Source: Gemmatimonadota bacterium (GTDB lineage: Bacteria > Latescibacterota > UBA2968). Taken from it: DNA of 64,000 nucleotides. Positions 1 through 8,021 of this stretch are shown in pieces. The DNA lies in assembly GCA_009838845.1 (NCBI GenBank), contig VXRD01000117.1, positions 1 to 64,000 on the forward strand, read 5' to 3'. Each line of letters starts with the position of its first letter. The stretch's first letter is position 1. The position numbers were made by a program, and so were the translations under genes. The notes beneath the pieces are model-generated. The model saw nothing but the letters and a program-made list of their open reading frames with translations. It was not told the origin of the DNA and did not search any database.

Positions 1-56
1 CGTCTATTCGTCTATTCGTCTATTCGTCTATTCGTCTATTCGTCTATTCGTCTATC
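1..56. repeat. Octamer tandem repeat CGTCTATT
   Basis: Six perfect copies of the 8-bp unit CGTCTATT fill 1-48, followed by a copy with a single change (CGTCTATC) at 49-56. The array runs off the left edge, so its full length is unknown. The TAG stop of the minus-strand sulfatase lies inside the array at 44-46. The same octamer (AATAGACG on the plus strand) recurs at 31869-31884 across the stop codon of an unrelated gene. Confidence 0.95.
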
Positions 57-1537
57 CGTTCACATTTTTCATTGAGGCGCTGTTCGGCATCGGTGCCGCG
101 CATTTGATGGGTGTGTGGGGCTATGCGAGGGGCTACGGTGGTGTATCCCCGGGCGTTTGGTCCCCTGCTTTTTGTTGTGCCTTCCAGGACGGTTTTGAGG
201 TCGGCGATGTCGCCGCGCCAGGATAAGAGGGCGTGGCGCAGTTCGTTGCGGATTTCTCGATGGTCCGGTTGGTGGTAGAGGTCGTTTTGTTCCTGGGGGT
301 CGTTGATGCGGTCAAATAGACGGCCTTCGTCTTCTTCAAAGAAGTAGGCGAGTTTCCAGCGTTTGGTGGCGACGGCGCAGGATTTGTAGAGGGTGGCAAC
401 GGCGCAGCGGCGGGGGGATTGTTCGCCTCTGGCGAGTGGGGTGAAGAGGTCGAATCCCTGCATGGAGGGGCATTCGGTGCCGGCAGCCGCGAGGAGGGTT
501 GTGGTGATGTCGTTCCAGATGGCGAAGTCTCGCGTTTCTCCTTGCGGGAGGGTGCCGGGCATGCTCATGATAAAGGGGACGCGCCAGGATTCATCGTAGA
601 AGTTGTGTTTGTCGTTAAAGCCGTGGTCGAAGAATTGCTGCCCGTGATCGGATGTGAAGATGATCAGGGTGTTTTCTCGGAGGTTATTCTGGTCGAGGTA
701 GTCCAGGATGCGACCGAGGAGGGCGTCGCAATACGCGGCATACGCATAATAGGTTTTGCGGAGTTCCATGATGGTGTCGCGGTATTGCGGGTCGTAGATG
801 CGGCCAATGGCTTCTCGCCAGTATTTGATGGTGTTTGGGTCTTCACCCGGATGGCATTCGTTTTCGGGTTTGATGCCGAGCAGGCGTTTGGTGTGTGTGG
901 GCTGGTTTTGTTCTTCGCGGTGGGTGTAATTGAGGTCGGGCAGGTTGTCGCAGTTGTCGTAAAAGGTGAGCCAGTCGCCCGGTGGACATTCGGGTGGATG
1001 CGGCGCGGGTAATGAGCAGAAGGCAAAGAAGGGACCCGAATCGCGCTTGACGACCTGGTCGATTTGTTCGATGGTTTGTTTGGCGAAAAAGGTGTCGAGA
1101 AAGTGTTCTTCGGGTACGGGTGTGGGCTGTTTGTGGCAGTCCTGGGGTGTGAATCCGTGTTTTGGGATGTATTCTCTGTAGTCGTCCTGACCGATGATGA
1201 TGTCGAAGGTGTCTGGGGTTTGTCCAAAGTGTTGTTTGCCGACCATGATGTTGGTGTAGCCCTGTTCTTTGAGGAGGTCGGGTAGGGTTGGGAAGTGGGT
1301 GAGGCGGGTCATGCCGTTTTCCCATACGCCGTGTATGGGGGTGTGCAGACCGGTGATGAGGCTGCTGCGCGAGGGGTTGCATACGGGTGAGGGCGTGTGT
1401 CCCTGTGCGAACATGACGCCTTCGGCTGCGAGGCGATCTGCGTGTGGTGAATGGGCAAACGAACTGCCCATGCAGTTGAGGGTGTCCCAGCGCTGGGTGT
1501 CTGTTGTGATGAGTAAGAGGTTGGGGCGTTCGGTCAT
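44..1537 (-). CDS. Type I sulfatase (alkaline phosphatase superfamily)
   Basis: The 497-residue product is a full-length type I sulfatase that hydrolyses sulfate esters. The start of the signature is CNPSR with Cys53, the residue converted to formylglycine in this family; metal-site residues appear in TTDTQRWD near residues 11-18 and in the TSDHG stretch near residue 300. No signal peptide is visible, so the enzyme is probably cytoplasmic. It lies 20 bp downstream of a second sulfatase on the same strand, with a TAAAGGAAC ribosome site, so the two are probably cotranscribed. The stop codon falls within an octamer repeat, giving the tail ERIDE. Substrate is unknown; no maturase gene is in the window. 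Confidence 0.93.
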   Translation of the reverse strand: MTERPNLLLITTDTQRWDTLNCMGSSFAHSPHADRLAAEGVMFAQGHTPSPVCNPSRSSLITGLHTPIHGVWENGMTRLTHFPTLPDLLKEQGYTNIMVGKQHFGQTPDTFDIIIGQDDYREYIPKHGFTPQDCHKQPTPVPEEHFLDTFFAKQTIEQIDQVVKRDSGPFFAFCSLPAPHPPECPPGDWLTFYDNCDNLPDLNYTHREEQNQPTHTKRLLGIKPENECHPGEDPNTIKYWREAIGRIYDPQYRDTIMELRKTYYAYAAYCDALLGRILDYLDQNNLRENTLIIFTSDHGQQFFDHGFNDKHNFYDESWRVPFIMSMPGTLPQGETRDFAIWNDITTTLLAAAGTECPSMQGFDLFTPLARGEQSPRRCAVATLYKSCAVATKRWKLAYFFEEDEGRLFDRINDPQEQNDLYHQPDHREIRNELRHALLSWRGDIADLKTVLEGTTKSRGPNARGYTTVAPRIAPHTHQMRGTDAEQRLNEKCERIDE

Positions 1538-1557
1538 GTGTGTTCCTTTAATGGAAG

Positions 1558-2880
1558 TTAGTACTGGCCCGAGAGGTCTGGAACGGTGAATTCGAAGCGT
1601 TCTTGGGCGTCTGAAAGCCGTTTTTGCATGTCGGCTACGCGATGGGCATAAGAGGGGTCGGCGATGGCGTTGGTGTATTCGTCGGGGTCGTTGACGAGGT
1701 CGTAATATTCGTCGCCTTCGCCTTCGCGGATGTAGTGGATGAGTTTTTCGGTTTGGGTTCTCAAGCAGACCATTGTTGGGAAATACGGATAGGGCGGGTC
1801 TTCGAAGTATTCGAAGAAGAGGTCTTGTCGAGGTATTTCGCCTGTGTTGGTCAGAAGTGGCCGCAGGGAGTGGCCGTGGTAGTGGTCGGGTACGCCGAGA
1901 CCGGATACGTCCATGATGGTTGCCGGGATGTCGAGGCTGATTACGTCGGTTTGTTCTACGCGACCGGGGTTGGCGATGAGGTCGGGATAGCGCATGAGAT
2001 AGGGTACGCGGATGGATGGGTCATACATCCAGCGTTTGTCGCCGAGGCCAAATTCGCCGTGGAAGTAGCCGTGGTCGCTGGTGTGTACGACGAGTGTGTT
2101 GTTGGTTTGTCCAATGGCGTCAATTTTGTCGAGTACCCGGCCCAGGGCATCATCTACGCCGCGCACGGTGCGCACGTAGTTGCGCATAAAGGTGTCGTAG
2201 CGTTCGTTGTCTCCGTAATTATACGGGCGTTCGCGAAGGGTTCTGGCTTTGCCATCGCGAGATGCGCCCAGGGCATTGGGTTTGGGTAGTTCGTCATCGG
2301 AATAGGCATTGGCATGACGCGGCGGTGGGGTGAAGGGTCCGTGAGGGGCTTTGTACCACAGGCAGATTGCCCAGGGGCGGTCGTCGTTTTGGTCGAGAAA
2401 TTGTTCGACGTAGTCGGCGAGGAGGTCGGTGTTATATCCCTGATGTTTGACTTCTTCACCGTCGATGATAAAGATCGGGTCTTCGTAGTCTCCCTGGCCG
2501 CGAAAGCTGACCCAGCGCTCAAAGCCGGGTTTGGGGTCGCCGCCGGGCAGGTCAATGCCTTCGGTTCCGTAGTGTATTTTTCCAAAGAAGCCCGTGCGAT
2601 ATCCGGCTTTTTGTAATTGCTCGGGCCATGTTACGAGGTCGGGGCGAATCGGTGCGCGATTGTGTGCTGCCCGGTGGGTGTGAGGATAAACACCGGAAAG
2701 ATGGCTGGCTCGGCTGGGCGCGCATAGGGGTATGGCGGTAAAGCCATTGGCAAAGCGGATGCCTTCACGGGCGAGGCGGTCCATAGCAGGTGTGTCGATG
2801 AAGGGATGTCCCGCACATCCCATGCAGTCGTGTCGCTGGTCGTCGCACATGGAAAAGAGGATGTTGGGTTGTCTGGTCAT
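1558..2880 (-). CDS. Type I sulfatase
   Basis: The 440-residue product carries the sulfatase signature CAPSR with Cys53 as the predicted formylglycine, the N-terminal metal-binding stretch MCDDQRHD (residues 11-18) and a distal HTSDHG motif. No signal peptide is seen. The ATG at 2880 has GGAGAT as ribosome site 5 nt upstream. This start is only 24 bp from the start of the divergent PhyH gene at 2905, so the promoters must lie within each other's 5' regions. The next gene downstream is another sulfatase, suggesting a two-enzyme desulfation unit. The specific sulfate ester is unknown. Confidence 0.93.
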   Translation of the reverse strand: MTRQPNILFSMCDDQRHDCMGCAGHPFIDTPAMDRLAREGIRFANGFTAIPLCAPSRASHLSGVYPHTHRAAHNRAPIRPDLVTWPEQLQKAGYRTGFFGKIHYGTEGIDLPGGDPKPGFERWVSFRGQGDYEDPIFIIDGEEVKHQGYNTDLLADYVEQFLDQNDDRPWAICLWYKAPHGPFTPPPRHANAYSDDELPKPNALGASRDGKARTLRERPYNYGDNERYDTFMRNYVRTVRGVDDALGRVLDKIDAIGQTNNTLVVHTSDHGYFHGEFGLGDKRWMYDPSIRVPYLMRYPDLIANPGRVEQTDVISLDIPATIMDVSGLGVPDHYHGHSLRPLLTNTGEIPRQDLFFEYFEDPPYPYFPTMVCLRTQTEKLIHYIREGEGDEYYDLVNDPDEYTNAIADPSYAHRVADMQKRLSDAQERFEFTVPDLSGQY

Positions 2881-2904
2881 TATGAATCTCCGGAAGGGGT
2901 TGGT

Positions 2905-3645
2905 ATGTCACTTTTAACAGCTAAAGATAAAGCTTTTTTTCAAGAAAATGGCTATCTCATTCGATACAATATGTTGAGTGAGGGTCAAATTCAAGGGGCG
3001 GTCGATACGCTTTGGCATTATATTGAAGCAGATCGCTATGATCCACAGACCTGGGTGGATGCAGGTCCGCGGAGTCCAGATTGTTGGGATCATCCCGCGA
3101 TTCGCGCAACGCTTTACGAAACGGATTTGTTTGCGATGTGCAGGGAACTGGCTGGCGATTTGAGCGATGATGCAGATCCTTCGACCATTCTGGTGTATCC
3201 CAGTGGCAGCGATGAGTGGGCGATCAAGTTACCACATCTGGATGGTTATAATAAGAGCGAGCAGGCAACCGTGGGGTTTACGATTGGTGTGACGGTTTAT
3301 CTGAGTGATGTGGCGCCGCGTGGCGGAGGTTTTACACTGTGGCCCGGTAGTCATAAGGCTGTTGCTGAATTTTTCAAGTCGCATTCCCTGCTGGGTCTCA
3401 ATATGCATCATCCCGGCGGCATTGTCGAGCGCGATATGGGCCGCATTTTCGATCTGAATGAACCTGTTGAGCTGGTCGGGCAGGCGGGTACTGCGTGTAT
3501 CTGGCACGGGTATATGGTTCACAGCGGTACGTCGAATTGCAGCGATCAGATACGGATGGCTCTGGTGAGTCGCATGAGTACAAAAAATTGGGATCTGTTG
3601 CAGTTTGAGACGCCGGATGATATGTGGGAATATTGGGAAGTGTGA
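2905..3645 (+). CDS. Phytanoyl-CoA dioxygenase (PhyH) family protein
   Basis: This 246-residue protein belongs to the Fe(II)/2-oxoglutarate-dependent PhyH family, which hydroxylates diverse small molecules. The iron-binding HxD is PHLDGY (His111, Asp113), the distal His is 206 in MVHSG and the 2-oxoglutarate Arg is probably Arg217. The reading frame is open further upstream, but ATG 2905 is chosen because GGAAGGGG lies just before it and homology to the paralog at 8022-8783 begins there. Both paralogs end with QFETPDDMWEYWE, showing a close duplication. It starts a run of PhyH genes and is divergent from a sulfatase gene. Confidence 0.9.
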   Translation: MSLLTAKDKAFFQENGYLIRYNMLSEGQIQGAVDTLWHYIEADRYDPQTWVDAGPRSPDCWDHPAIRATLYETDLFAMCRELAGDLSDDADPSTILVYPSGSDEWAIKLPHLDGYNKSEQATVGFTIGVTVYLSDVAPRGGGFTLWPGSHKAVAEFFKSHSLLGLNMHHPGGIVERDMGRIFDLNEPVELVGQAGTACIWHGYMVHSGTSNCSDQIRMALVSRMSTKNWDLLQFETPDDMWEYWEV

Positions 3646-3720
3646 AGGATGAAGTGTGAAGTATGAAGTGGAAAGGAAGACCGTCATTGCGGCAGGGTGT
3701 AAGCCGCAATCCAGTGGGGG
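3638..3720. repeat. GAAG-rich degenerate repeat plus hairpin
   Basis: Immediately around the stop of the preceding gene are repeated seven- to eight-base units of the type GTGAAGG/ATGAAGT. They are followed by a hairpin with arms ATTGCGGC (3686-3693) and GCCGCAAT (3703-3710). Similar GTGAAG strings occur at 12329-12360 and 15628-15660, always at gene ends. No coding content is seen in the 111-base gap. Confidence 0.6.
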
Positions 3721-3756
3721 TTGGGTAGTTGGGGAAGTGTGAAGGAGAATATTATT

Positions 3757-4593
3757 ATGGATTTTGTAAAGTTGAGCGATGAGCAGCGGGAGTTTTTTGA
3801 TGCGGAAGGGTATCTGGTGGTGGAGGATGTTCTGGGGGCTGAGGAAATCGCGCGGTTGACGGATGCGTGTGATGCGATGATGGCGTTTTATGATGATAGG
3901 GGAAGGGCGTATAAGCAGTTTCGAGATGGGATAGTGGAGGAGCCTGTATTTCGTTCTTTGATTGCCCATTCGGGGACGGTGCCTCTGGTGATTCAGCTTT
4001 TGAGTCCAGATATTCATTTGCAGAATACGGCGATTATTTACAAGGATCCAGAGGATGCCGAGACGACGGAGCCGATGCGTTCCTGGCATCGGGATATTGG
4101 GATTACGCAGGAGATCGGGCATGCGTATCAGCCGCGTGTTGGGATTAAGGTGTGTTATTGTTTGACGGATTTTCCGGGACCGGATTCGGGGATTACGCGG
4201 TTTGCGAGGAGGAGTCATGTGCTCAATGAACCGCTGGGTATTCCGAGAGGTGAAGTGGATCCGCCCGAGGTGGTACAGCCGGTGTGTAAGGCGGGGGATG
4301 CGCTGTTTTTTGAGAATCGCATTTTTCACACCAAGTCGCCGAATTTGAGCCATCGCACGTCCAGGGTGGTTATTTTTGGGTATAGTTATAGCTGGATTCG
4401 GAATGGTTTTTATTTGGGGAATTTAGATGATGACGTGATCGCAGATTTGAGCGATATTGAGAAGCAACTTCTGGATGTGCAGTTGAGCGATAATCCCAAC
4501 TTGAGCGCGAGGCCAAATACGTATCCGCTTACCGATTGGGCAGAGGAGCACGGGGTGACGCCCGAGCAGGTTCCGTGGACGGTTGAAGTTTAG
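3757..4593 (+). CDS. Phytanoyl-CoA dioxygenase (PhyH) family protein
   Basis: The 278-residue product is a PhyH oxygenase with HxD at SWHRDIG (His111, Asp113), distal His191 in FHTKSPN and probable 2-oxoglutarate-binding Arg203. ATG 3757 is chosen over an upstream TTG because GAAGGAG lies 9 nt before it. The C-terminal motif FGYSYSWIR closely resembles FYGYSYRWLR in the PhyH at 6517-7371, so these two form a subfamily distinct from the 2905/8022 pair. It is followed after 15 bp by a secreted hydrolase, suggesting cotranscription. Substrate is unknown. Confidence 0.9.
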   Translation: MDFVKLSDEQREFFDAEGYLVVEDVLGAEEIARLTDACDAMMAFYDDRGRAYKQFRDGIVEEPVFRSLIAHSGTVPLVIQLLSPDIHLQNTAIIYKDPEDAETTEPMRSWHRDIGITQEIGHAYQPRVGIKVCYCLTDFPGPDSGITRFARRSHVLNEPLGIPRGEVDPPEVVQPVCKAGDALFFENRIFHTKSPNLSHRTSRVVIFGYSYSWIRNGFYLGNLDDDVIADLSDIEKQLLDVQLSDNPNLSARPNTYPLTDWAEEHGVTPEQVPWTVEV

Positions 4594-4608
4594 GAATAGG
4601 AGGAAGCA

Positions 4609-5529
4609 ATGCGCGTTGGGAGATGGATTTTATGCTTCATTTTAATCGGGGCAACAGGTGTATATGCTCAGGAGGCTGAGAGAAAAGGGACGCCGCCCAC
4701 GCTTGAGAATGTGGCGTATGGACCTTATGAGCGCAATGTGCTGGATTTTTGGAGGGCAGAGTCGGATGTACCAGCACCTGTTTTGATTTTTATTCACGGG
4801 GGTGGGTTTGTCGGTGGTAATAAAAGGGGTGTTCGCGGCAGTGTGGTTGTTGAGACTTGTTTGGAAAAGGGCGTTTCATTTGCGGCGATTAACTACAGGT
4901 TTAAAAATACTGCACCCATACAGGATATTTTGCGCGATGCGGCGCGGGCAGTGCAGTTTATCAGGTACAATGCCGAGGCGTGGCACGTCGATCCCAAACG
5001 CATCGCTTCTTATGGTGGCTCTGCCGGTGCGGGGACTTCGATGTGGCTGGCTTTTCACGATGATCTGGCCGATCCCGATAGTGAAGATCCCGTGCTTCGC
5101 CAGTCTTCGCGCATTGTGGCGGCGGGGTCTCGCAATGGTCAGTTTTCCTATGATATATTTCAATGGGAATCTGTGCTCGGTTTGCCTGCTGAGAATTTTT
5201 ATTCCAGGGATGTCTCGTTTTACGGCCTGGCTACGTTTGATGAAGCTGAGACCGAAAAGGGCAAACAGATTCGGGCGGATGTGGATATGCGCGGGTTGAT
5301 TACTAAAGACGATCCACCTGTGTTTTTGTTTTGTAGTCAAAGGGGTGGGGTGCCCCAAAATCGCGGTCATTATGTTCATCATCCCAAACATTCAATTGCG
5401 ATCAAAGAGCGGTGCGATGAAGCAGGTGTGGAGGTGGAGATGTATTTGCCGAAGATGGGATCGCCACCGCCGGGGAATGCGAATCAGGCGATGTTGGCGT
5501 TCTTTTTTAAGCATTTGAAGGTTGAGTAA
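4609..5529 (+). CDS. Secreted alpha/beta hydrolase (carboxylesterase-like)
   Basis: The 306-residue protein has an N-terminal signal peptide (about residues 1-20, ending VYAQ), so it is exported. The fold is alpha/beta hydrolase: an oxyanion-type HGGGF motif near residues 64-68 and the nucleophile elbow GGSAGAG. These features are typical of the BD-FAE/lipase-like esterase group. It sits between two PhyH genes with 15- and 11-bp gaps, so it is probably part of their operon and may release an acyl or ester group before oxidation. The catalytic His and acid are not assigned with certainty. Confidence 0.85.
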   Translation: MRVGRWILCFILIGATGVYAQEAERKGTPPTLENVAYGPYERNVLDFWRAESDVPAPVLIFIHGGGFVGGNKRGVRGSVVVETCLEKGVSFAAINYRFKNTAPIQDILRDAARAVQFIRYNAEAWHVDPKRIASYGGSAGAGTSMWLAFHDDLADPDSEDPVLRQSSRIVAAGSRNGQFSYDIFQWESVLGLPAENFYSRDVSFYGLATFDEAETEKGKQIRADVDMRGLITKDDPPVFLFCSQRGGVPQNRGHYVHHPKHSIAIKERCDEAGVEVEMYLPKMGSPPPGNANQAMLAFFFKHLKVE

Positions 5530-5540
5530 AGGAGGTTGAT

Positions 5541-6434
5541 GTGGCGTTCAAGGTATTGACAGACGCGCAGGTAGCGCATTTTGTGGAGAAGGGGTATGTG
5601 AAGTTAGAGGGGTGTTTTGAGAAGGCGGAGATTCAGGATTGGCTCGATCTGGCATATCTGCGTTTGGGGTATGACAGGGATGATCCCACGACCTGGGTCG
5701 AAGATCGCATTCACATGCCGTCGATGAATCGGCGGGCAGTTGCCGATCTCGCGCCAAAAGCATGGGATGGGATATGCGATGTGATGGGCGGGGCAGAGCG
5801 CATTGAGGGTGAGCCTTCGTGGGGGGATGGGTTTATTATTAATTTTCACAAAGATGCCGATGATCCCTATGTTCCGTCGGCAAAGCATGGGGGATGGCAC
5901 AAGGATGGCAATTTTTTTCGGCATTTTCTGGATAGTCCAGAGCAGGGTCTGTTGACGGTGGTGGTTTGGGATGATGTGTTGCCCAATAGCGGCGGTACGT
6001 ATCTCGCGCCGGATTCGATTCCAAAAGTTGCGCGGTTTTTGTACGATCATCCCGAGGGTCTGGAACCGACGGGTTCGTTTGGGAAGATGATTGAGGGATG
6101 TGAGGAGTTTGTCGAGGCGACGGGTAATGCAGGCGATGTGTATCTGATTCATCCGTATATGTTGCATTCTGCTGCGCCAAATCCTTCGGGGCGTCCGCGG
6201 TTTATTACGAATCCTCCGGTTGCGTTTAAAGAGCCTATGAATTTCAATCGCGAGGATCCCGATGATTTTTCACTGGTGGAGAGAGTGGTGTTGAGGGCGC
6301 TGGGTGTCGAGCGATTGGATTACCGCATTACGGGCAAGCGAGAGCGGTATTATACGGAGTTCCGCCGCGAACGAGAGCGCATGCTGGTGGAGCAGAAGGC
6401 GCGTTTGGCAGAGCTTGAAAAGGAGGTTGTATGA
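5541..6434 (+). CDS. Phytanoyl-CoA dioxygenase (PhyH) family protein
   Basis: The 297-residue product starts at a GTG preceded by AGGAGG. Iron ligands are visible in GGWHKDGN (His120, Asp122) and MLHSAAPN (His209); Arg220 probably binds 2-oxoglutarate. The C-terminus carries a basic/acidic helix (residues about 265-297) not present in the neighbouring paralogs. The gene lies 11 bp after the secreted hydrolase and 82 bp before another PhyH, in one orientation. Family membership is clear, the substrate is not. Confidence 0.9.
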   Translation: MAFKVLTDAQVAHFVEKGYVKLEGCFEKAEIQDWLDLAYLRLGYDRDDPTTWVEDRIHMPSMNRRAVADLAPKAWDGICDVMGGAERIEGEPSWGDGFIINFHKDADDPYVPSAKHGGWHKDGNFFRHFLDSPEQGLLTVVVWDDVLPNSGGTYLAPDSIPKVARFLYDHPEGLEPTGSFGKMIEGCEEFVEATGNAGDVYLIHPYMLHSAAPNPSGRPRFITNPPVAFKEPMNFNREDPDDFSLVERVVLRALGVERLDYRITGKRERYYTEFRRERERMLVEQKARLAELEKEVV

Positions 6435-6516
6435 GTTGATGCGCAGGTGTAGTATTCTGGTGATGGAATCGGGAGAGGGTTTTCCACTCACACGGAGTTT
6501 TGAAAAGAGGATTGTT

Positions 6517-7371
6517 ATGGACGCGAGATGTCTGGATTATTGCGTGACCGAAGAGGAGCGGTTGAAGTTTGAACGCGATGGGTTTTTTATTCTTGAGAGC
6601 GTGTTGCCAGAGGATCTGGTGGATGAGTTGGTGCCGGTTGTAGATCGGGTGGATGGCGCGTATCGAGAGCGAGAGGGCATGGGGCCAGATCAGCGGTCGA
6701 ATATGCTGGATTTTATTGGGCAGGATGATTTGTTTTTGGAATTGCTCGATTGGTATAAGACTTTTCCAAAGGTATGGGGGTTGCTGAATTGGAATATTCA
6801 GCTTTACCATTCCCACATGATTGTGACGCCTCCTGTTGGTCCTGGAAAGTCGCTTGAGAAAGATGGACCGGGGCTTGGGTTTCACCAGGATAGCGGGCGC
6901 CTCAATCTCGATATTGAGACGAATCCGCGTCCGAGGATTTCGCTGAAGGTGGCGTTCTTTTTGACGGATGCATCAGAGCCTGGTCGCGGAAATTTTGTTG
7001 TGGTTCCCGGTTCGCATCTGGGCAATGTGTTTCCGGGCGAGAGTCGCTCAGAAATGCCCGAGGGCGGTATGCAGGTGTGTGTGCCGAAAGGTAGTGCGGT
7101 TTTTTTTGATCGGCGTATCTGGCATTCGAGCAGTACCAATTATTGGAATTCGCCCAGGCGTACGCTGTTTTACGGCTATAGCTATCGCTGGTTGCGGCCC
7201 CGCGATAATATGACGGTGGATCACTTTATAGAGCGTAGTGATCCTATCCGCAGGCAGTTGTTGGGAGCGAGTCCTTCGGGTGGTTTTGGATATACGTCGC
7301 CCAAACCCGAAGATGTGCCTTTGAAGACGTGGATTGAGGAGCATTTGGGTGAGAAAGCCGTGGCGGCTTAG
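6517..7371 (+). CDS. Phytanoyl-CoA dioxygenase (PhyH) family protein
   Basis: This 284-residue protein is a PhyH oxygenase with HxD in GFHQDSG (His123, Asp125), distal His203 in IWHSSSTN and a nearby Arg (214 or 215). ATG 6517 is preferred because AAAAGAGG ends 6 nt upstream; in-frame ATGs at 6439 and 6463 are possible but give a poorly conserved extension. It shares the FYGYSYRWLR segment with the protein at 3757-4593. It ends 2 bp before the convergent antitoxin gene hicB, so transcription of the PhyH series runs into the toxin-antitoxin module. Confidence 0.9.
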   Translation: MDARCLDYCVTEEERLKFERDGFFILESVLPEDLVDELVPVVDRVDGAYREREGMGPDQRSNMLDFIGQDDLFLELLDWYKTFPKVWGLLNWNIQLYHSHMIVTPPVGPGKSLEKDGPGLGFHQDSGRLNLDIETNPRPRISLKVAFFLTDASEPGRGNFVVVPGSHLGNVFPGESRSEMPEGGMQVCVPKGSAVFFDRRIWHSSSTNYWNSPRRTLFYGYSYRWLRPRDNMTVDHFIERSDPIRRQLLGASPSGGFGYTSPKPEDVPLKTWIEEHLGEKAVAA

Positions 7372-7373
7372 TG

Positions 7374-7709
7374 TTAGTATGTCTGCAGGATATCAGCGAG
7401 TGTATCGGTTGTCCATTGATTGATGCTTTTGCCACTGACTTCGGCAGCTGTGGCAATTGCTGCGTGAACTTCTGGGGGAAGGCGCAACATTAGATTGCCA
7501 GAATAGGGCTTTTGTGGAGAGCGATTTAATTTTTCACAGGTTTCGAGATAATCTTCCACTGCTTCTTCAAATGCAGTACGCAGTTGTGCAACCGAATCGC
7601 CGTGAAAACCCACGATGTCGTTGATGCCCGCTATGTGACCAATAAAGCAACGGTCTTCGTCGCTGTATTCAATACGAGCAGCATATCCTTTATGTGTCAT
7701 TGTGTTCAT
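7374..7709 (-). CDS. hicB: HicB-family antitoxin
   Basis: The 111-residue product has the HicB partial RNase H-like domain (residues about 5-60, with YSDEDRCFIGHI and GINDIVGFHG) and a C-terminal ribbon-helix-helix-type segment (residues about 70-105, SGNLMLRLPPEVHAAIA). In this family the antitoxin neutralises HicA and represses its own operon. The start codon overlaps the hicA stop by ATGA, giving translational coupling. A second ATG at 7700 is possible. A doubled palindrome upstream of hicA is the likely binding site. Confidence 0.93.
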   Translation of the reverse strand: MNTMTHKGYAARIEYSDEDRCFIGHIAGINDIVGFHGDSVAQLRTAFEEAVEDYLETCEKLNRSPQKPYSGNLMLRLPPEVHAAIATAAEVSGKSINQWTTDTLADILQTY

Positions 7710-7960
7710 GGTGCTATTCCCGCTTGTTGTAAAAAATGTTTGGCATCACGCACTTGATACGGCTTTGCCTCTTTCTGGGGATGAGGGCGATGAAAAGTAG
7801 CGACAATTTGATTCAGTTCAAATCTCACGCGCGAACCTCTGCCTTCAATAGTTCTGGCTCCAAGTGCTTTGAAAAGGGATTCGATACGTCTCCATTCCAA
7901 TGTGGAGGGGACGGGCGTTCTGAAGATGTCGTTTAAGGTGTTCTGGTGTCGTCTGTTCAT
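7706..7960 (-). CDS. hicA: HicA-family mRNA interferase toxin
   Basis: The 84-residue product matches the HicA double-stranded-RNA-binding-like fold of the long subgroup: STLEWRRIESLF, GRGSRVRF, TFHRPHPQKE and QVRDAKHFLQQAGI in order. HicA toxins cleave mRNA and tmRNA. The ATG at 7960 (MNRRHQNT) is chosen because it begins the conserved domain, although the frame stays open upstream to 8065 and would then overlap the divergent PhyH start. The operator palindrome ends 8 nt upstream of this ATG. It is cotranscribed with hicB. Confidence 0.92.
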   Translation of the reverse strand: MNRRHQNTLNDIFRTPVPSTLEWRRIESLFKALGARTIEGRGSRVRFELNQIVATFHRPHPQKEAKPYQVRDAKHFLQQAGIAP

Positions 7961-7967
7961 TGTTTTT

Positions 7968-7990
7968 ATGATATCATAATATGATATCAT
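7968..7990. promoter_or_regulatory. Doubled palindrome, probable hicAB operator
   Basis: Two identical copies of ATGATATCAT, itself a perfect palindrome, are separated by AAT (7968-7977 and 7981-7990). The site lies 7 nt upstream of the hicA start codon and 31 nt upstream of the divergent PhyH start. It also contains TATCAT/TATGAT strings able to serve as -10 elements. Autorepression by the RHH part of HicB is the expected role; it could also affect the divergent PhyH gene. Confidence 0.75.
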
Positions 7991-8021
7991 TGGCAAGTGT
8001 TTTGTATAGAGGGAGTGTTTC

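Noticed and set aside
1-56. Possible CRISPR array start
   Set aside because: The 8-bp units are contiguous with no spacers; it is a microsatellite-type tandem repeat.
419-1012. 197-codon plus-strand frame over the first sulfatase
   Set aside because: It is antisense to a clear sulfatase with intact motifs, has low-complexity Val/Gly content and no ribosome site.
3229-4353. 374-codon minus-strand frame
   Set aside because: It spans two PhyH genes in antisense and shows no domain; the PhyH motifs support the plus strand.
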